DNA of 64,000 nt, taken from NCBI RefSeq assembly GCF_003286085.1, contig NW_020825353.1, forward strand, positions 1-64,000, given 5' to 3'. Source of the stretch: Drosophila persimilis. Its lineage: Eukaryota; Arthropoda; Insecta; Diptera; Drosophilidae. The position numbers and the translations under genes were made by a program. The number at the start of each line of letters is the position of its first letter. The stretch's first letter is position 1. A model generated the notes under the pieces. That model did not search any database. It saw only the letters and a program-made list of their open reading frames with translations, and was not told the origin of the DNA. Shown here piece by piece: positions 47,263-59,922 of this stretch.

Positions 47263-50200
47263 ACGTTCTTAATGTCTGGTCATGAGTTAAACACTTCAAT
47301 AAAACGTGAGCATGTGTGAGTGCGTGCAGGACGATAAAGCAATTGTCCTTTACTCTGTCTGCGACATATACTCGTACACAATTATATTACACATACGCCA
47401 CGATGGCCCGGCTGTCGCAGACTGTCGAAATTTTCCAGTGTCTGCCTCAGAGGGTAATAAAAAGAATTAAAAACCATTTCCAGAGAGCCGGCGAACCAGA
47501 GCTACACACGGAGAAAGAGTGTGTCTGCTTTCTCTCCAAAATTAGCCATAATAATGACATGGCAATTACTATAAAGCTCTTGAGCTGCCGCCTCGGATTC
47601 GAAGGATTCGAAGGATTCGGAGGTTTAACGCCGCAGCTAAACGTTAACTCTGGCTCTATTTTGGCGCCAGACCAGACATAAAGGATTGTATTTTGTATTT
47701 TATTTATCTATTGTATCCGCTATTGAAATGATCTCGAAAGAGGCTAGGGGACTTATTGTGTGGTCGTTTCGTCTGGGCTATAAATTATTTCATTTGAGTG
47801 CAAGACGAAAAATCGACGCAATTAAAAATCAACAAAAGTTTTGCACAGCTCCGGAGGCCCTGAAGGCGACCAATCAACAAAATGTGCAAAGGACATGGCC
47901 ATCTGTTGGTCGGTAGGCCTAGGACAAAGAGAATTCTCGAAATGTCCAAAAGAATTTCTCAGCTCTCTCTCTCTCGCTCTCCCACTCTGCACTCTGCCCC
48001 TCTCTCTCCCACTGAGTGGATGACCTGCAGCTAGCAATTTCCAATTTAACAAATGACAAAAATTTTCGAGAAAATTGATTGCATTGCCAGGCCCAACCCC
48101 AGGCAGGACTTGAGGGGGTATGGAGGGGGAAAGGAGCAGGAGCAGGCGAGAGCATAGTCCCACATCATTTGTCAGAGCCTCTTGACTGGACGGATATGTA
48201 TTTCTTACTATTTCTTATAGCTGGGTCTTGTGTCAACCTCATACGCGTACGAAAGTGCTTCCATTTGACATTAACGCGTCACTCATTAATTAAGTTTGTA
48301 GTTTTTTAGCTTTATTAATTTTGAATTTCCACACACAAAGCAAAAAGGCTCAATTTGGATTTAAAAATTAATTCAATTATGATTAAATATTTTTCCTACA
48401 AATGTAATATATAATATTTATAAATTTTATTTATTACCTAAAATAATTTTTCTGATTTTTTTCTTTTACCTTGAAATTTTTGTTTTAAGTGTACGTTTTG
48501 GCCCGTTCCGACTTGCTCGGATCACACTTTGGTGCTTAGTTTTTATTGAAAACACTTTGACATCACCTTATCATAGATCTGTGTAAGTCAACCCAACAAT
48601 GGAATGCGTTTAGGACCATCTAATCGATTGGTTTTGCCTTCGATAAGACAGGAAAGGAGAGAGCTTGTGATAACTCGGAGTAATTGGCATTGTTCTTGGG
48701 GGGAAGAGTAAACGATTTTCAAACCTCTCTCAGAAATCACAGCAGAAGAGCAGCAACATGAATTCGTATTCTATCAAAGCATTCCTTAATTTAGTTTGTA
48801 TCAATTTCCAAGAGTTTCCAAGATCAATGTTATATTGGTTTTACGTACCATTGGAAAATTTCCCAGGCGACAACTTGTGTGTGACGTGACCCCCCAGTGT
48901 CCCCCCAGAAATGTGTGAACCCGTACAAAAAAAAAAAGGCCAATGCCTCTTCCTTTCGGCAATTATATTTGTTTGTATTTCCCCCTGGCTGAACGTTACT
49001 TGAAAATTTGATGCGGCTTGTTATTTTTATTGCCCCAGCGTTATGGTAAATGGGTTTCCTGTTTTTTGTGCCGCCTCTAAGCGGTGATAGGTAATTTTTT
49101 TAGGAGTCACCGGGGTGTCGTTGCTGTGTTTTTGTGGTTTCTATTAAATTTCAACCGCTTGCTCGAGCTCCACATATATGTATGTTCCAGGGGATATATT
49201 ATGGGTTTTAGACTTCAAAAAATAGATGATAAATATTTAAAATCGGAAATAGGTGTTAAAATTCTACAAAAGAATTTGCAAAACATAATGAGGGTAAATT
49301 AGTTGAAATTGAATCAATTTAGCATCGATTTATTCTCCACGAGAAGCAATTAAAAACGTTTTAGCGCAGATTTTGCATTTTGCAAGGCCCATAAATTTCA
49401 TTGAAAGCCCAAAATATGTTTAAATAAAATCCCTAAGCCCCGGGAACAACAACTAGATTGCATTGTAAATTGGCCTTCCAACAACGACAACAACAACAAC
49501 AACAGCAACAAACGGAAATGGTCTTTAGTATATAGATTCGTTTGTTTGGCATAGAGAAACTAATTTGCCGGTTTACTGATTAAATTTGTTAAGCATTTTG
49601 TGCTCCAGCAAATTAGTCCGAAAGGCATCCGAAAAGCAGACCGAAAGCCAACCCAAATTTAATATTAATGTTTGGATTTCCCTCACTAGCCTCCGCTCGC
49701 CACTCGCTTCCATTCCGCCAGACGAAATGCTAATGAATAAAGAAATGCCAAGAGACCCCTAGGGCACCCACACACATAAGGAAGTGGCGCATGATGGGGA
49801 CAAAGGGGGGCAAAAGGGACAGGACACAGGGACAATCTTAGCCCTCTATTGGGTCGCTGCCAGACGCTTACGCTTAGCCATTTGCCAGCCAATTGTGTGG
49901 CTGTTTTGTTGACAAGACGGAAGGAAGAAATTTTCAGCACATCAGCGCAATCTTTTCTACAAAGTCCTACCTTTTTATGACGGTACGGCTACCTGTAGAG
50001 AAGCCTGTCCCTGTCCCTGTGGCTGGGGCTGGGGCTGTGGCTGTTGCTGTCTGGCCTTCATAAAATATTTATTACAGCTACCTCATTCGAAGAGAGCAAG
50101 AGAGATAGAGAGAGCTTTTCTCTTTCTAATGGCCCACAAAAAGGTCTGTCACACTCTCAGGCTGGGGCTGGGATATTAACATGTTAAATAGATAAAGGGA

Positions 50201-51000
50201 AAATGGTGCAAAAATCGTTTCTGAAGGCTTGTGAAGAAGCTTCTTTAAATAAAAGTGATTCTCCCATTCCCATGGCGATTCCCATGCTGTAAGGGATTCG
50301 GGGAGATTCATCTGTGGCTTGTCCTCGGGTCGATGGCAATGATAGCTCAACAGCTGCATACTCTGACACTCGCATAATAAGTATACGCATAATATCTCGT
50401 ATCTTGTCACTTATCGGGTGAGACGCCACTGTCGCCGATGCACCGCTGGGAGGCGGCCACGAGTGTGTGGATACGGAGGCTGAGTGCTACGGAGTGCTAC
50501 TTATGGCACAATCATGATTTACAATGCATACTTAATGCGTTTTTAATGAGAGCCTGCATATTATAATAAAAAGTTATGTCCCTCTGCCTCTCCCTCTCCC
50601 TCTCTTCTGCTCCGCCGAATGCAGCGGAAACTTGTCACCAGAGATTTGAGATTCCCGCACACTCGTACATACACGCACACGCATACACACAATGAGAAAG
50701 TCTTGCCGTCTTGCCACAAAAGCCGCCTTAAGCGTTTGCGAAAGTTCTGCCGCTGCACTCGAGTCATTAACATTAAAGACATTCCATGTTAGTGGTGGCC
50801 GGGGGGCTTGGCCGGGGGTTTGGCCGGGTATAGAGGGGAGGTGCAAAAAAGTTCGCCCGCCTCATATGAGCGCCACACTGCAGGGGCACATAAATAATTG
50901 AGTGGCGCCCCAAAGTAGGCAGCAAAGTGCTGCAGACGGCAGACAGAAGACTGCAGGTGCTGCAAGCGGATGTTAAGTAGGGGTGGAAAAGGGTGACCTG

Positions 51001-51039
51001 GGGTTGGGTCGGGTTGGGGGTGGGGGTGGGGGTGGGGGG
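51001..51039 (+). repeat. G-quadruplex candidate (G3-G6 tracts)
   Basis: Seven G tracts of three to six bases separated by loops of one or two bases (T, TT, TC). This is the strongest quadruplex pattern in the window. Confidence 0.85.
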
Positions 51040-54000
51040 TTCCAGCATCAGTGCTGCTTAGTTATGCGAGCGCTGGGGGCTCGCATTCACTTAAATGGAG
51101 GGGCCTCAAGGCCACAGCGAATGGGCATGCCTTTTATTTGGCTTTATTCGATTCGCTTAAAGATAGTTGCTGCATTTAGAGCTGTATTAGCTCTCGCTGC
51201 TAATGGAATTGGATTCTGGATAGTGGCAAAATATTTACCATCGTTTTTTTTTTTGGCCACTTTCAAAATGGGTTTACACGCCAGACCATTTGTATATTTG
51301 CTATTTTTGATGCTTTTTCGAGGCGCACTCTGCGAAAGTGTTTGACCCATTTTGAAAGTGCTCTTCATCAAGATAAGCAATGTTTATTTTTTCGTAAAAC
51401 CTAATACAGATTAATCTTGGTGTAACCAGTAACTAGGGTGTATATATAAATGATCATAAATCTTTTTCCCTCCTAATGCAAATGGCTGTTTGGTTAGAAG
51501 GATCTCTTCTGTTGCAGGGCTGTTTCAATTAGTTCCTTATCAATAAGGATGGTGAAAGTGGCCCCTATCCATCGGGTCTATCGGACTCTTGATGAAACTC
51601 GAGTATGCCGAGGTTCAGATGGGACTCAGCTCTTAAGGTTGTTGTACCTTTTGAAAGTATTTCATCTTCAAAATAAGAGCTTGATATTTTTATAGGTACA
51701 TAAGTATTTACAATTTTCCCATAAAACTATTTTCGTATTTTATGCAACATAAAGTCTCCGGAACTTTCCCAACGAGTTGTTTATGAGTCGTTTCTTGGCC
51801 CCGCTTCTCTGGCTGCCGCCTCTCCTCACCACTGACAGCTGATTATAATGTGCTGCTATGCATTACAGGAGTGTCCTCTGGGGGTGTCCTTGCTGCTGCT
51901 GCTGTCGCGCAACTCGTTAAATTTCCATCAGTGTGCGTGTTGTGCACCATATTGGCCTTAAATGTCACACAGCGGGCGAAAAAGCCAAACTGAAACTCCG
52001 GCAATGAACTCTGATGTCCTCACGTATTTGTATAATATCGATTTGACTTACAAAACCCATACACCCACACACCCACACACACATAGCTGTCACACATGTC
52101 CGTAATTGATATTTTATGAATGAAATGTAAACACTTTTTTTACGATTCCCAGCAGAAGAGTGTCCTCGCACATTGGCTTGCAGATTGTTTCGGATGAGTC
52201 AAAGAATTCACCCTGTAATATGTATGGTATTTATTTCGAATGTTCTACGAGGAGGAGGCTTCAAAGATATGATATTGATATGTGTTTCATTCCCATTTAA
52301 AGAGATTAAAAAGGCAGCCACTTATGCACTTTCCTTTCGAATCTTTAATTGAAATGCGTAGACATTGTTTTCTATTATGATGGCCCTACCCTGTGGATGG
52401 TGGCTGTCCAAAGCTGTCAAAAGACGAAAAGAATACCCAGCTGCTTGACCCAGAGGTCGTCAACGCCTCTCGACCTGCACACAATTGCCGGGGCGAGGCC
52501 CCATAAAAGGGCAAACGCCCGCCAGCCGTAAAGAGCCCTCCAGAGCCGGAGCCAGAGCAAGAGCCGGAGCCAGAGCAAAAGCAAAAGCAAAAGCACTCTC
52601 GTGCCAATACTCCAATGTGTAACCCATTAAACCCCACATGCTTTTAACCCATCCAAAAATATTATGCATACATACAGATATACAAAAACAACATGTATAT
52701 TTTATTCCGCATAAAAGTGTTTTCAATTTATTTGCAGCATTAACTGGGGCAAAAGAGAATTGTTCATAATGCCAGACCAATTTATCGATGCTGTGTTTTA
52801 ATCAAGTGCACAAGTGCGAGTGCGAGTGCGATTGCGATTGCGAGTTTGTTATCACTGAACGTGTTTATTTTAATTATTTGAGTCGAGTACTCGGTGCTTT
52901 CTTTTCATTCGAATTCTCATTTTCGAATAAAGAACAAGTTTTCGTTACTTGGCAAAGTTTTATTTTGGTCTCCGGCAGGGCGTGTGATTGACGTGCTGCT
53001 GGTGGGGCGAATTTATGAGCTCGATTCGATTCAATGTGTGTGTGTGATTTTATTGGAGAATATACTCGGCTGATTCCATTTTGCTTAGTCAATTTTCCCT
53101 GGCTGCTGCGTTATTGCCTCTCGAAACAAAATAACACAAAATAACGAGAAATCTATCTGGCATGCGAAAGTTTTTGTTATCACAAGTGTGATAGATATGA
53201 AAATGTGTGTAGCTCAAGTAGGAGTATCTTATGGATACATTTGGTGGCTGCTGCTGCTGCTGCTGCTTGTGATGCTGTCGCGTGACTGCCACTAGGCGTG
53301 GCATATATGTCAATGACAAAGGCAGAGACACAGCCAGAACCAGGCCGGTTCCTTGTTGTTTAAACTGCTTCTGGCATATGCAAGACCACTACACGATGAT
53401 ATATGGTCTGGCCCGGCGACACAATTACCCAAAGACTCGGTTCTCTCTGGGCCTAGAAGTAATTCAAATGTGGCATGCCATAAATCACTTGCAATGTCCT
53501 TCAGCTCGCTCACAGCTGGAGGGAAATCTATCTGCTTGGCAGATAAGATTCGGGCGGCAGAAGGTTATTGAATTCCAAGAAGAGGAGCAGCAGATTATGA
53601 GATTTCATTCGATGAAAGTGGCTGCTCCAACGGCCAATCTCCTCTTTAATCTAATCCCAAATGAACAGCAAAATCTCATGCCGTTTTATCGGGCCAATCT
53701 GTGCTGCTGCTGCTGCCAGTCCTGCTGCGATGCATAAGCAAAATCATTCAAAATTCATCAATGGCCCAATAAAGGTGTGGTACGAGATAAATCCCAAATA
53801 TTCGTACCTCCGAAAGGTGTTGTGTTTCCCCGCCCGACAAGTTGACAACTTCTGGCACGTTCACGTTCACCAATTGCCAAGGCCGTTGCTCTACCCTAGT
53901 CCCCACATTGGACCCTTGGACTTTAGGCAGCTGCTTGCAACGCTAAGAATTATGTATAAATATATTCATTGGAAAGTTCCACCACGGCTAACAAATTAAA

Positions 54001-57000
54001 ACCCATCGCCATAGAATTTTCATCCGATGTTATTTTCTTAATTGAGTGCAACTCAACTAATTTAACCCATCGACATGATTTGAAATGCTATTAAAACCCG
54101 CTCCAGACAAGGATCCTTGTAGCCCCTAATATTCCTGAGTGCACTAGACTGCCGGCTTTAAACCTTTCCAACCTTTTCCAAATAAAATCAATGAAAGGGA
54201 TGAATTTATTGTAGTTTTTCAATAGGAATTAAGAGTATCAAAACCTTCGGCCGCAGATGCTGGCGCTCTTCACTGGCCGTTGTTATTGTTGTTACTGTTG
54301 TCATCAGCATAATTTGCTTTCCAGAGAAACTTTGGGTTAGGCCCCAGGCCCGGGCCCAAAAAACGCACCGAGAAACCCGATTTATTCGGCAGCTCATCCA
54401 AGTACACGTTATCATTGCGCCACGTAAGCAGAGTTGATTTCTGTGGTGCGTCTGCTCCTGGGCGTCGTGTCCTGTGAATGTGCTGCTGCTGTGTCCCACT
54501 CCACGCCACTCCTGCCCTCCTGCCCAGGACTCCTGCTCTCCTGCTCAGGTATGCCGTTTGCTCAAATCTGAAATTGAGCATGGAATTTGCGTAATATGTA
54601 GGCGTGTGCGTGTGCGTGTTCGTGTACGTGTTTGTCGTTCTGTGTCGGTGTCTGTGTGTGTATGTGTATGTTGTCGCATTTATAGCATGCAAATATGTGT
54701 GAAGGCATTTACCTCCTCGATCCCCCGCAATGTCCACCCTTTGTGTCTGTGCGTATGAGGTACGTACGTGCCTGGAGCTTCAAAAATGGAGAGAAATTTC
54801 ATTTGGCTCGTCTGTCTCTGCGTTGATTGCAACTGTGGATAAAGGGGAAGGGGGAAACGGGGACACGGGGAGAAACTATGGAAAGTCGAGATGTGATTTT
54901 GATGGGTAGTTTATTAAGATAGAGAGAGAAAAGAGTAAAGTCAATAAACAACCATTCCCCGAATAAATTAAAAGCCAGCCAATGAATGAGTGCTCATCTG
55001 GGAGCCCAGCCATGGGGGGGAAATCGACTGATATCCTCTCAATTCATTGTTTTAATCTTACTCTCAAAAGTGCAGCTCATGTGTGAATCCCGATTCAAAC
55101 CTATATCAAACATTTTCACTCATCCCGCATATCCTTTAACCCCAGCCAACCCTCACCGCAGAGACGGTTGTTGCCTGTCGTGTTGCGTCTGGCACGGAAA
55201 TGAAGTTAATTTATGGCGCTAAAAAGGATTTGACTCTCCCCCCAACCCCTGGCCTGTTCTAGTCGGTTTGTTTCGCATTTTTGTCTCTGTTTCATGGGCC
55301 CCCCCCCCCCCCCCAGTTTTAAAAAAAAGAAGTGAACCGCGAGGCTTGGGCCATAATGATTTGTGTGCTTAACACGGCGCCATCGTCGCCATCGTCGCCG
55401 TCCTAAATTATAAACTATCTGGCATACGAGTTTGCCCTGAAACTTTCGCCACGCCCCCACCCCGTCCCGACCCCCTATTAACATATGCCTGAGAGAGGAG
55501 CGGCAGGAATGCCAGACTGTGGCGACTTACCCCAAAAGTTTTGTTGAATTTGTGGCTAGAAGTTATAATCATATCAGCGCCAAGACTTGCCTTGACTCGT
55601 GCCCCTCTGCCCACCCCCTGCCCCTTTGCCCATGCTGCCTCGACGCCTCATCTTACTCTGGGATCCCACAGATGCTTCTCTGCTCCTCCTCTGGTCTCAC
55701 TCCGCAGCTTGACAAAACCAATTCTAATTACAATTTCCGTTAACATTAATTAGCATGTCTGTGTTTTTCGGTAAATGGTTTTTCATTTCGCCCGCGGCAC
55801 TGCCATTGGGGCCCTGCCAGAAGGGGCTGCTGGATGGAGTCTGGCACGGTGGGAGTATGGTACATATGGTATGGGAAATTATGTAAAATAGATGATGATG
55901 CTGAAAAAGGTAATCAGAATGAAGATGGCAATGGCAGAATAGAAACCACTGAGCAGAGCTATTTGAAATCTCTCTTTAAAACCCTGAAGGGGATACATTT
56001 ACAATTAATTCCAATTATGGAATGTAATTTCGAAATCTCCATCAACCTCCTTCCAATGTTTAAAGTTTGGCAGAGCATTCCGTGTTCGTTCTGGGAGCTC
56101 TGTCCACGTCCACCTTCTGGCAGGGGTGTCCCGGCTATCATGGCGCTCGCAGACTTTCATTAACTTGTCATTGGGGTTTTCCGAAAAATGTCAAGCCGCG
56201 ACGGCGGCAGACAAGACAAAAGCTCACCTGACTGAACACGGAATTTGCTCGGTTTCGTTTCGTTTAGTTTTCTTTCTTTCTTTCATTTTTCGGGGAAAGT
56301 CAATGCCATTTTTCTTTTTTTCTGGTGCCTGTCTACATCTGATAAATGCCTGCAGGTGGGAAAAAACTGTGCGAGATAGAGAAAGGGAGAGAGTGAGAGA
56401 GTGAGTGAGACGACTGGCAAGAGTCGCAATTTACGGCCTTTGAGATGTCTGCGTGGCACTGCGTATGGCGGGTGGCTGGGTGGCAAGAGCTGACATTTAC
56501 TTAAGCTACTCCCCAGATGCAGCCATAAAGCGGCGCAGTTATCATAACAATTATGTAGCATAGACAATGGCAATCCGGAGTGCACTTCGAAATGGGAAAA
56601 GAGCCCAACGATATGGTGGAGCTGGAGCTGGGGCAGGAGCCTCGCTCAAACAATGCCATAAAACAATGAAGCATCGGGGAGTGGCAGAACGGAGCAGAGA
56701 AGAGCAGGAACGGAGCTCCCAGGATTGCTCTGAGCATTGTAGTTTGCAAATTAAATAATTCCCAGTTACATTTCCGTTGCGTCGACAATATTATTTCCCC
56801 TTTCTGGAACTTCTTTGCCACCACGTCCACGTCCATGTCCCCGCCGCCGTGCCTGTGCCCGTGCCCGTGCCCGTGCCCATCCCGGTCCCCGTCCTCCCAG
56901 CAGAGTTGTTTCCGAGTGCTAATTGTGCAGTTGCCGCTGTCGCATTTGCCTTTTGTTTGAGTCCTGCGTCCTGTGCCCAGAGCTCGAGCTGGAGCTCTTT

Positions 57001-57672
57001 TCTCTCTCTCTGTCTCTGTCCAGCGTCGCTCAGCGTCCTGTGGGCAATCTCTGGACTGGAGTTATGCGACTGCAATAACACTAAATTGGTCTGATATCTC
57101 GCGGTTTTTGCCGTTGCGTTTGCCACTGCAATTGCAACTGCAACTGAGCTAATTAACCCATTACTGCCCCTGTATCCCAGTATCCCGGGAGAAAGCCAGT
57201 AATGAAATCTGCCAAAATGTGGACATTATTTTAAAGTTTGGCGTGGTGGGAGTTGAGAATCATTTGGCTGGCGAATCGCATGCATTTCCGGACAATGTTT
57301 TTAATTACTATGTACATGTATGTGTGTACATATATAGGACACTTTCCGTCACTTTCCACAGAGAAATCTCTGTCAGGGATCGCCAGAAATATATATGAAT
57401 TTTGAGGTCTCTTTTTATATTTCGATGAAAAATTATTTATACTAAGATATATAATATAATATATATAATATATTATAAGAAATTAGAAAAAAAAAATTTT
57501 ATACTAAAAAACTTTTATTTTCTAACTTTTTTAAAATAATTGGTAATAGAAATTCATTCTGTTTTTCCACATAGATTTTTTAAGATCAAATATGTACTCA
57601 CATTTGAGATCTCTGATCTCAACTAAACATCATCTTAAGAGGTCTTGAAATTTGTCTTCACATCCTCTTCCC

Positions 57673-57674
<2 letters not shown>

Positions 57675-57704
<30 letters not shown>
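57675..57704. repeat. (AC)15 microsatellite
   Basis: Thirty bases of uninterrupted AC. Confidence 0.95.
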
Positions 57705-57706
<2 letters not shown>

Positions 57707-59449
57707 AATGGGTTAATGGTTTGACGCTATCGCCCACTGCATTTAGCTTTTAATTGCAGCCAAGATTTTTTGCCCCTCTTTGGTGGCCAGCATTTGCATA
57801 TAATTTTGTAGCGGTTTTTATTCTATCTGCCCCACCCCGCCGACACTGCTCTGCACCACGTCCATCCGCATCTGCTGCTGCTGCTGCTGCTGATGATGAT
57901 GATGATGGGGAGGCCGCGAGACTGTCGGGGCTGTCGGGGCTGTCACTGGAAGAGCGCCTAACCATATGCAGTGCAATTGCACAGAACTGTCCATCAACGC
58001 TGTCATTTACTGGCCAACTGGCCCAAAACGCTCTGGCCTGGCTCTGTCGTCAGGACTCGGCTGCGTTGGCTGACAGGCTGCCAACCCATCCGAACCCATC
58101 CCACCGCCCGCCGCCTTTCCACTCCGCTGCCATTCCCCTTTATCTGGTGGGCATTTCTTAAATGTTGGCCTGGTCTATGGAATTTATTTAAACGCGTCCC
58201 TGTCATACACATGACAGATGCATACGCAATGCGTCATCGTCATCGTCATCCTCCAAGCCAGCAGAGCAGTGGGGCATGCCACCCATGTGGCATTCGCAGG
58301 GTCTGGAGAAAGGGTTCAAGTGGTGCCTGCGGGGGTGGGGTATTGGTTGACTTGTTTTGTAGCCAGGCTCCAAATTAATGTAATTTGTTGGGCTGCCATT
58401 GACAGGCGGCTCTACTGTTCTACGGTTCCATCACATCTCAAAGTTCTGCCTCCAGCCGGAAAGTGGAGAGTGGAAAGTGGAAAGTGGAGCAGTTTTTGTG
58501 GTTGAGGCTGATAAATCTATCAGCATCTTGGGCGGCTGCTGCTGCTGCTGCCATGTGGAGATGTTCGTAATAGCTGAAAGATGAATGAAAATGTCTAAAT
58601 TAATATTCTCTGGTTGCACAACATTTTTCCTGTCAATTTTCTTTTTCCGCTTAAGGCAACTTCGAAATTGCTTTCTTTATGCATATTCAGACACTTTGAC
58701 ATTTTACATTTAACCATCTCGAAAAGCCAAGCATTTAATAATAAATTTATGCCAAAAATGTCTGTCTCTAAGCCACAGCCACCCATCGATGACATCTACA
58801 CATGGCCATCCACATGGCCATAAAACAATCAGAACTTAAGCGATTTTAGTTTTACGGCTGGTTTATGGAAACTCCAATTTTATTAAAATATTAAATATTA
58901 AACTGTTTCTAACTGTCGTTTGAAATCGTTTGAAATTGTTGAGAGTTTCTCTTTAGGAATCTGTTCAAAAAGCCAATGACTTCAATAAGTTAGTGGACAT
59001 AGTGGACAGTATATATGTACATATATGGATAAAGTAACTCATCAAAGTCATCTTGCTCTCAATGCACTCTTCCATTCGCTTCCCTTTCACATAGCAGGTC
59101 CTGCAGTGGCAACAAATTATCAGCAGCTATCAGGTAGAGCTGGAGAATCCCCAAGCGGCAAGCGGCATGCTGCAACATCAATCCAGACCACTTAACCGCA
59201 CTGGATCGTCCATTCAGTTTGGTCATTTATCTTCAAGTTGAGGCTAAAGGTGTCAGGTCTTTAAAACAAAACCCCCATCAAGTGGTTTCCACCTACCTCC
59301 AGTCTCAAGCTACCAGCCACCAGCCTCCAGTCTTCTGCCCTTCTCCCATCTTTCAGCCAGTAAAAGTGTTGTTGGCCCAGTAAAAGTTTGGGGTAAGCCA
59401 CATGTTACATTTTTCTTTTACCAATCAACAGCCTTGGGTGCATTTTAAT

Positions 59450-59922
59450 GGCACTCGAAGCGAGTCGAGTCCTTCGCCGCTGCAGCTGCGTGTCCTTGAG
59501 GGGTACCGAGTGCGAGAGAAGTGCAACCACTGAGGAGCGGAGAGGAGAGCCCAAGCCACAACAAACCCGGGGAGAAAGCAAGTAGAAGCAAGTAGTTAGT
59601 GAAAACAGGGAAAAAAGCAGAGAACGAAACAAGAAACAACAGAGAAACGCTAGTGGAGAGAGGAGGGAAGGGCGAAAACTGCAGGCAACATTGGAAAAAC
59701 AACATATGAAAAAGGAAAAGCAGAACAAGAAGAAGAAGCAACATGAATCTAGACAATGACAGCTTCTCAACATTGTGTATAAAGCCGCAGGCTATTTGTC
59801 ATACGAGTTTTCTCGTAGCCGTAGCACCGGCCCGCTCCTCGAACGCCCTCGAACACCCAAGTGCATCCCAAAACACACACACACACACACACACACACAT
59901 CCCAAACAACCCCCCGACCAAA
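59450..59922 (+). other. Candidate first exon / leader with 60-codon ORF
   Basis: From about 59575 the plus strand becomes an A- and purine-rich leader of the kind seen in fly 5'UTRs. It ends in GCAACATGAAT, a good start context. The ORF from 59743 runs exactly 60 codons to a splice-donor match (AAA|GTAAGA, GT at 59923-59924), phase 0. It starts MNLDNDSFSTLC and includes an HTHTHTH run from an AC microsatellite, which weakens it as protein. No partner exon was found before the window ends. It may be only a non-coding first exon, or chance. Confidence 0.25.
59873..59899. repeat. (AC)n microsatellite
   Basis: About 27 bases of AC repeats within the candidate leader exon. Confidence 0.9.

Larger units (their letters stand above)
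46753..59449. other. Non-coding region, no gene seen
   Basis: Contains a GA run (47226-47262), AT-rich islands (48300-48490, 57400-57560), a G-quadruplex candidate (51001-51039), CGAGTG and GAGCCG hexamer runs (about 52815-52845 and 52540-52570), CTG runs (53247-53266, 57870-57892), a TG/GTGCGT run (54600-54670), a CCCGTG run (56845-56880) and an AC microsatellite (57675-57704). Several ORFs of 100-150 codons (for example 53282-53737) have no recognisable family or splice context. Confidence 0.5.

Noticed and set aside
50983-51345. ORF with hydrophobic stretches that might be missing UNC93 exons
   Set aside because: The start is in the G-rich repeat, the hydrophobic part has no UNC93 motif, and there is no acceptor at a sensible place.
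53282-53737. 151-codon ORF ending in a Cys run
   Set aside because: No recognisable domain, no splice or promoter context, and the Cys run comes from a TGC repeat.
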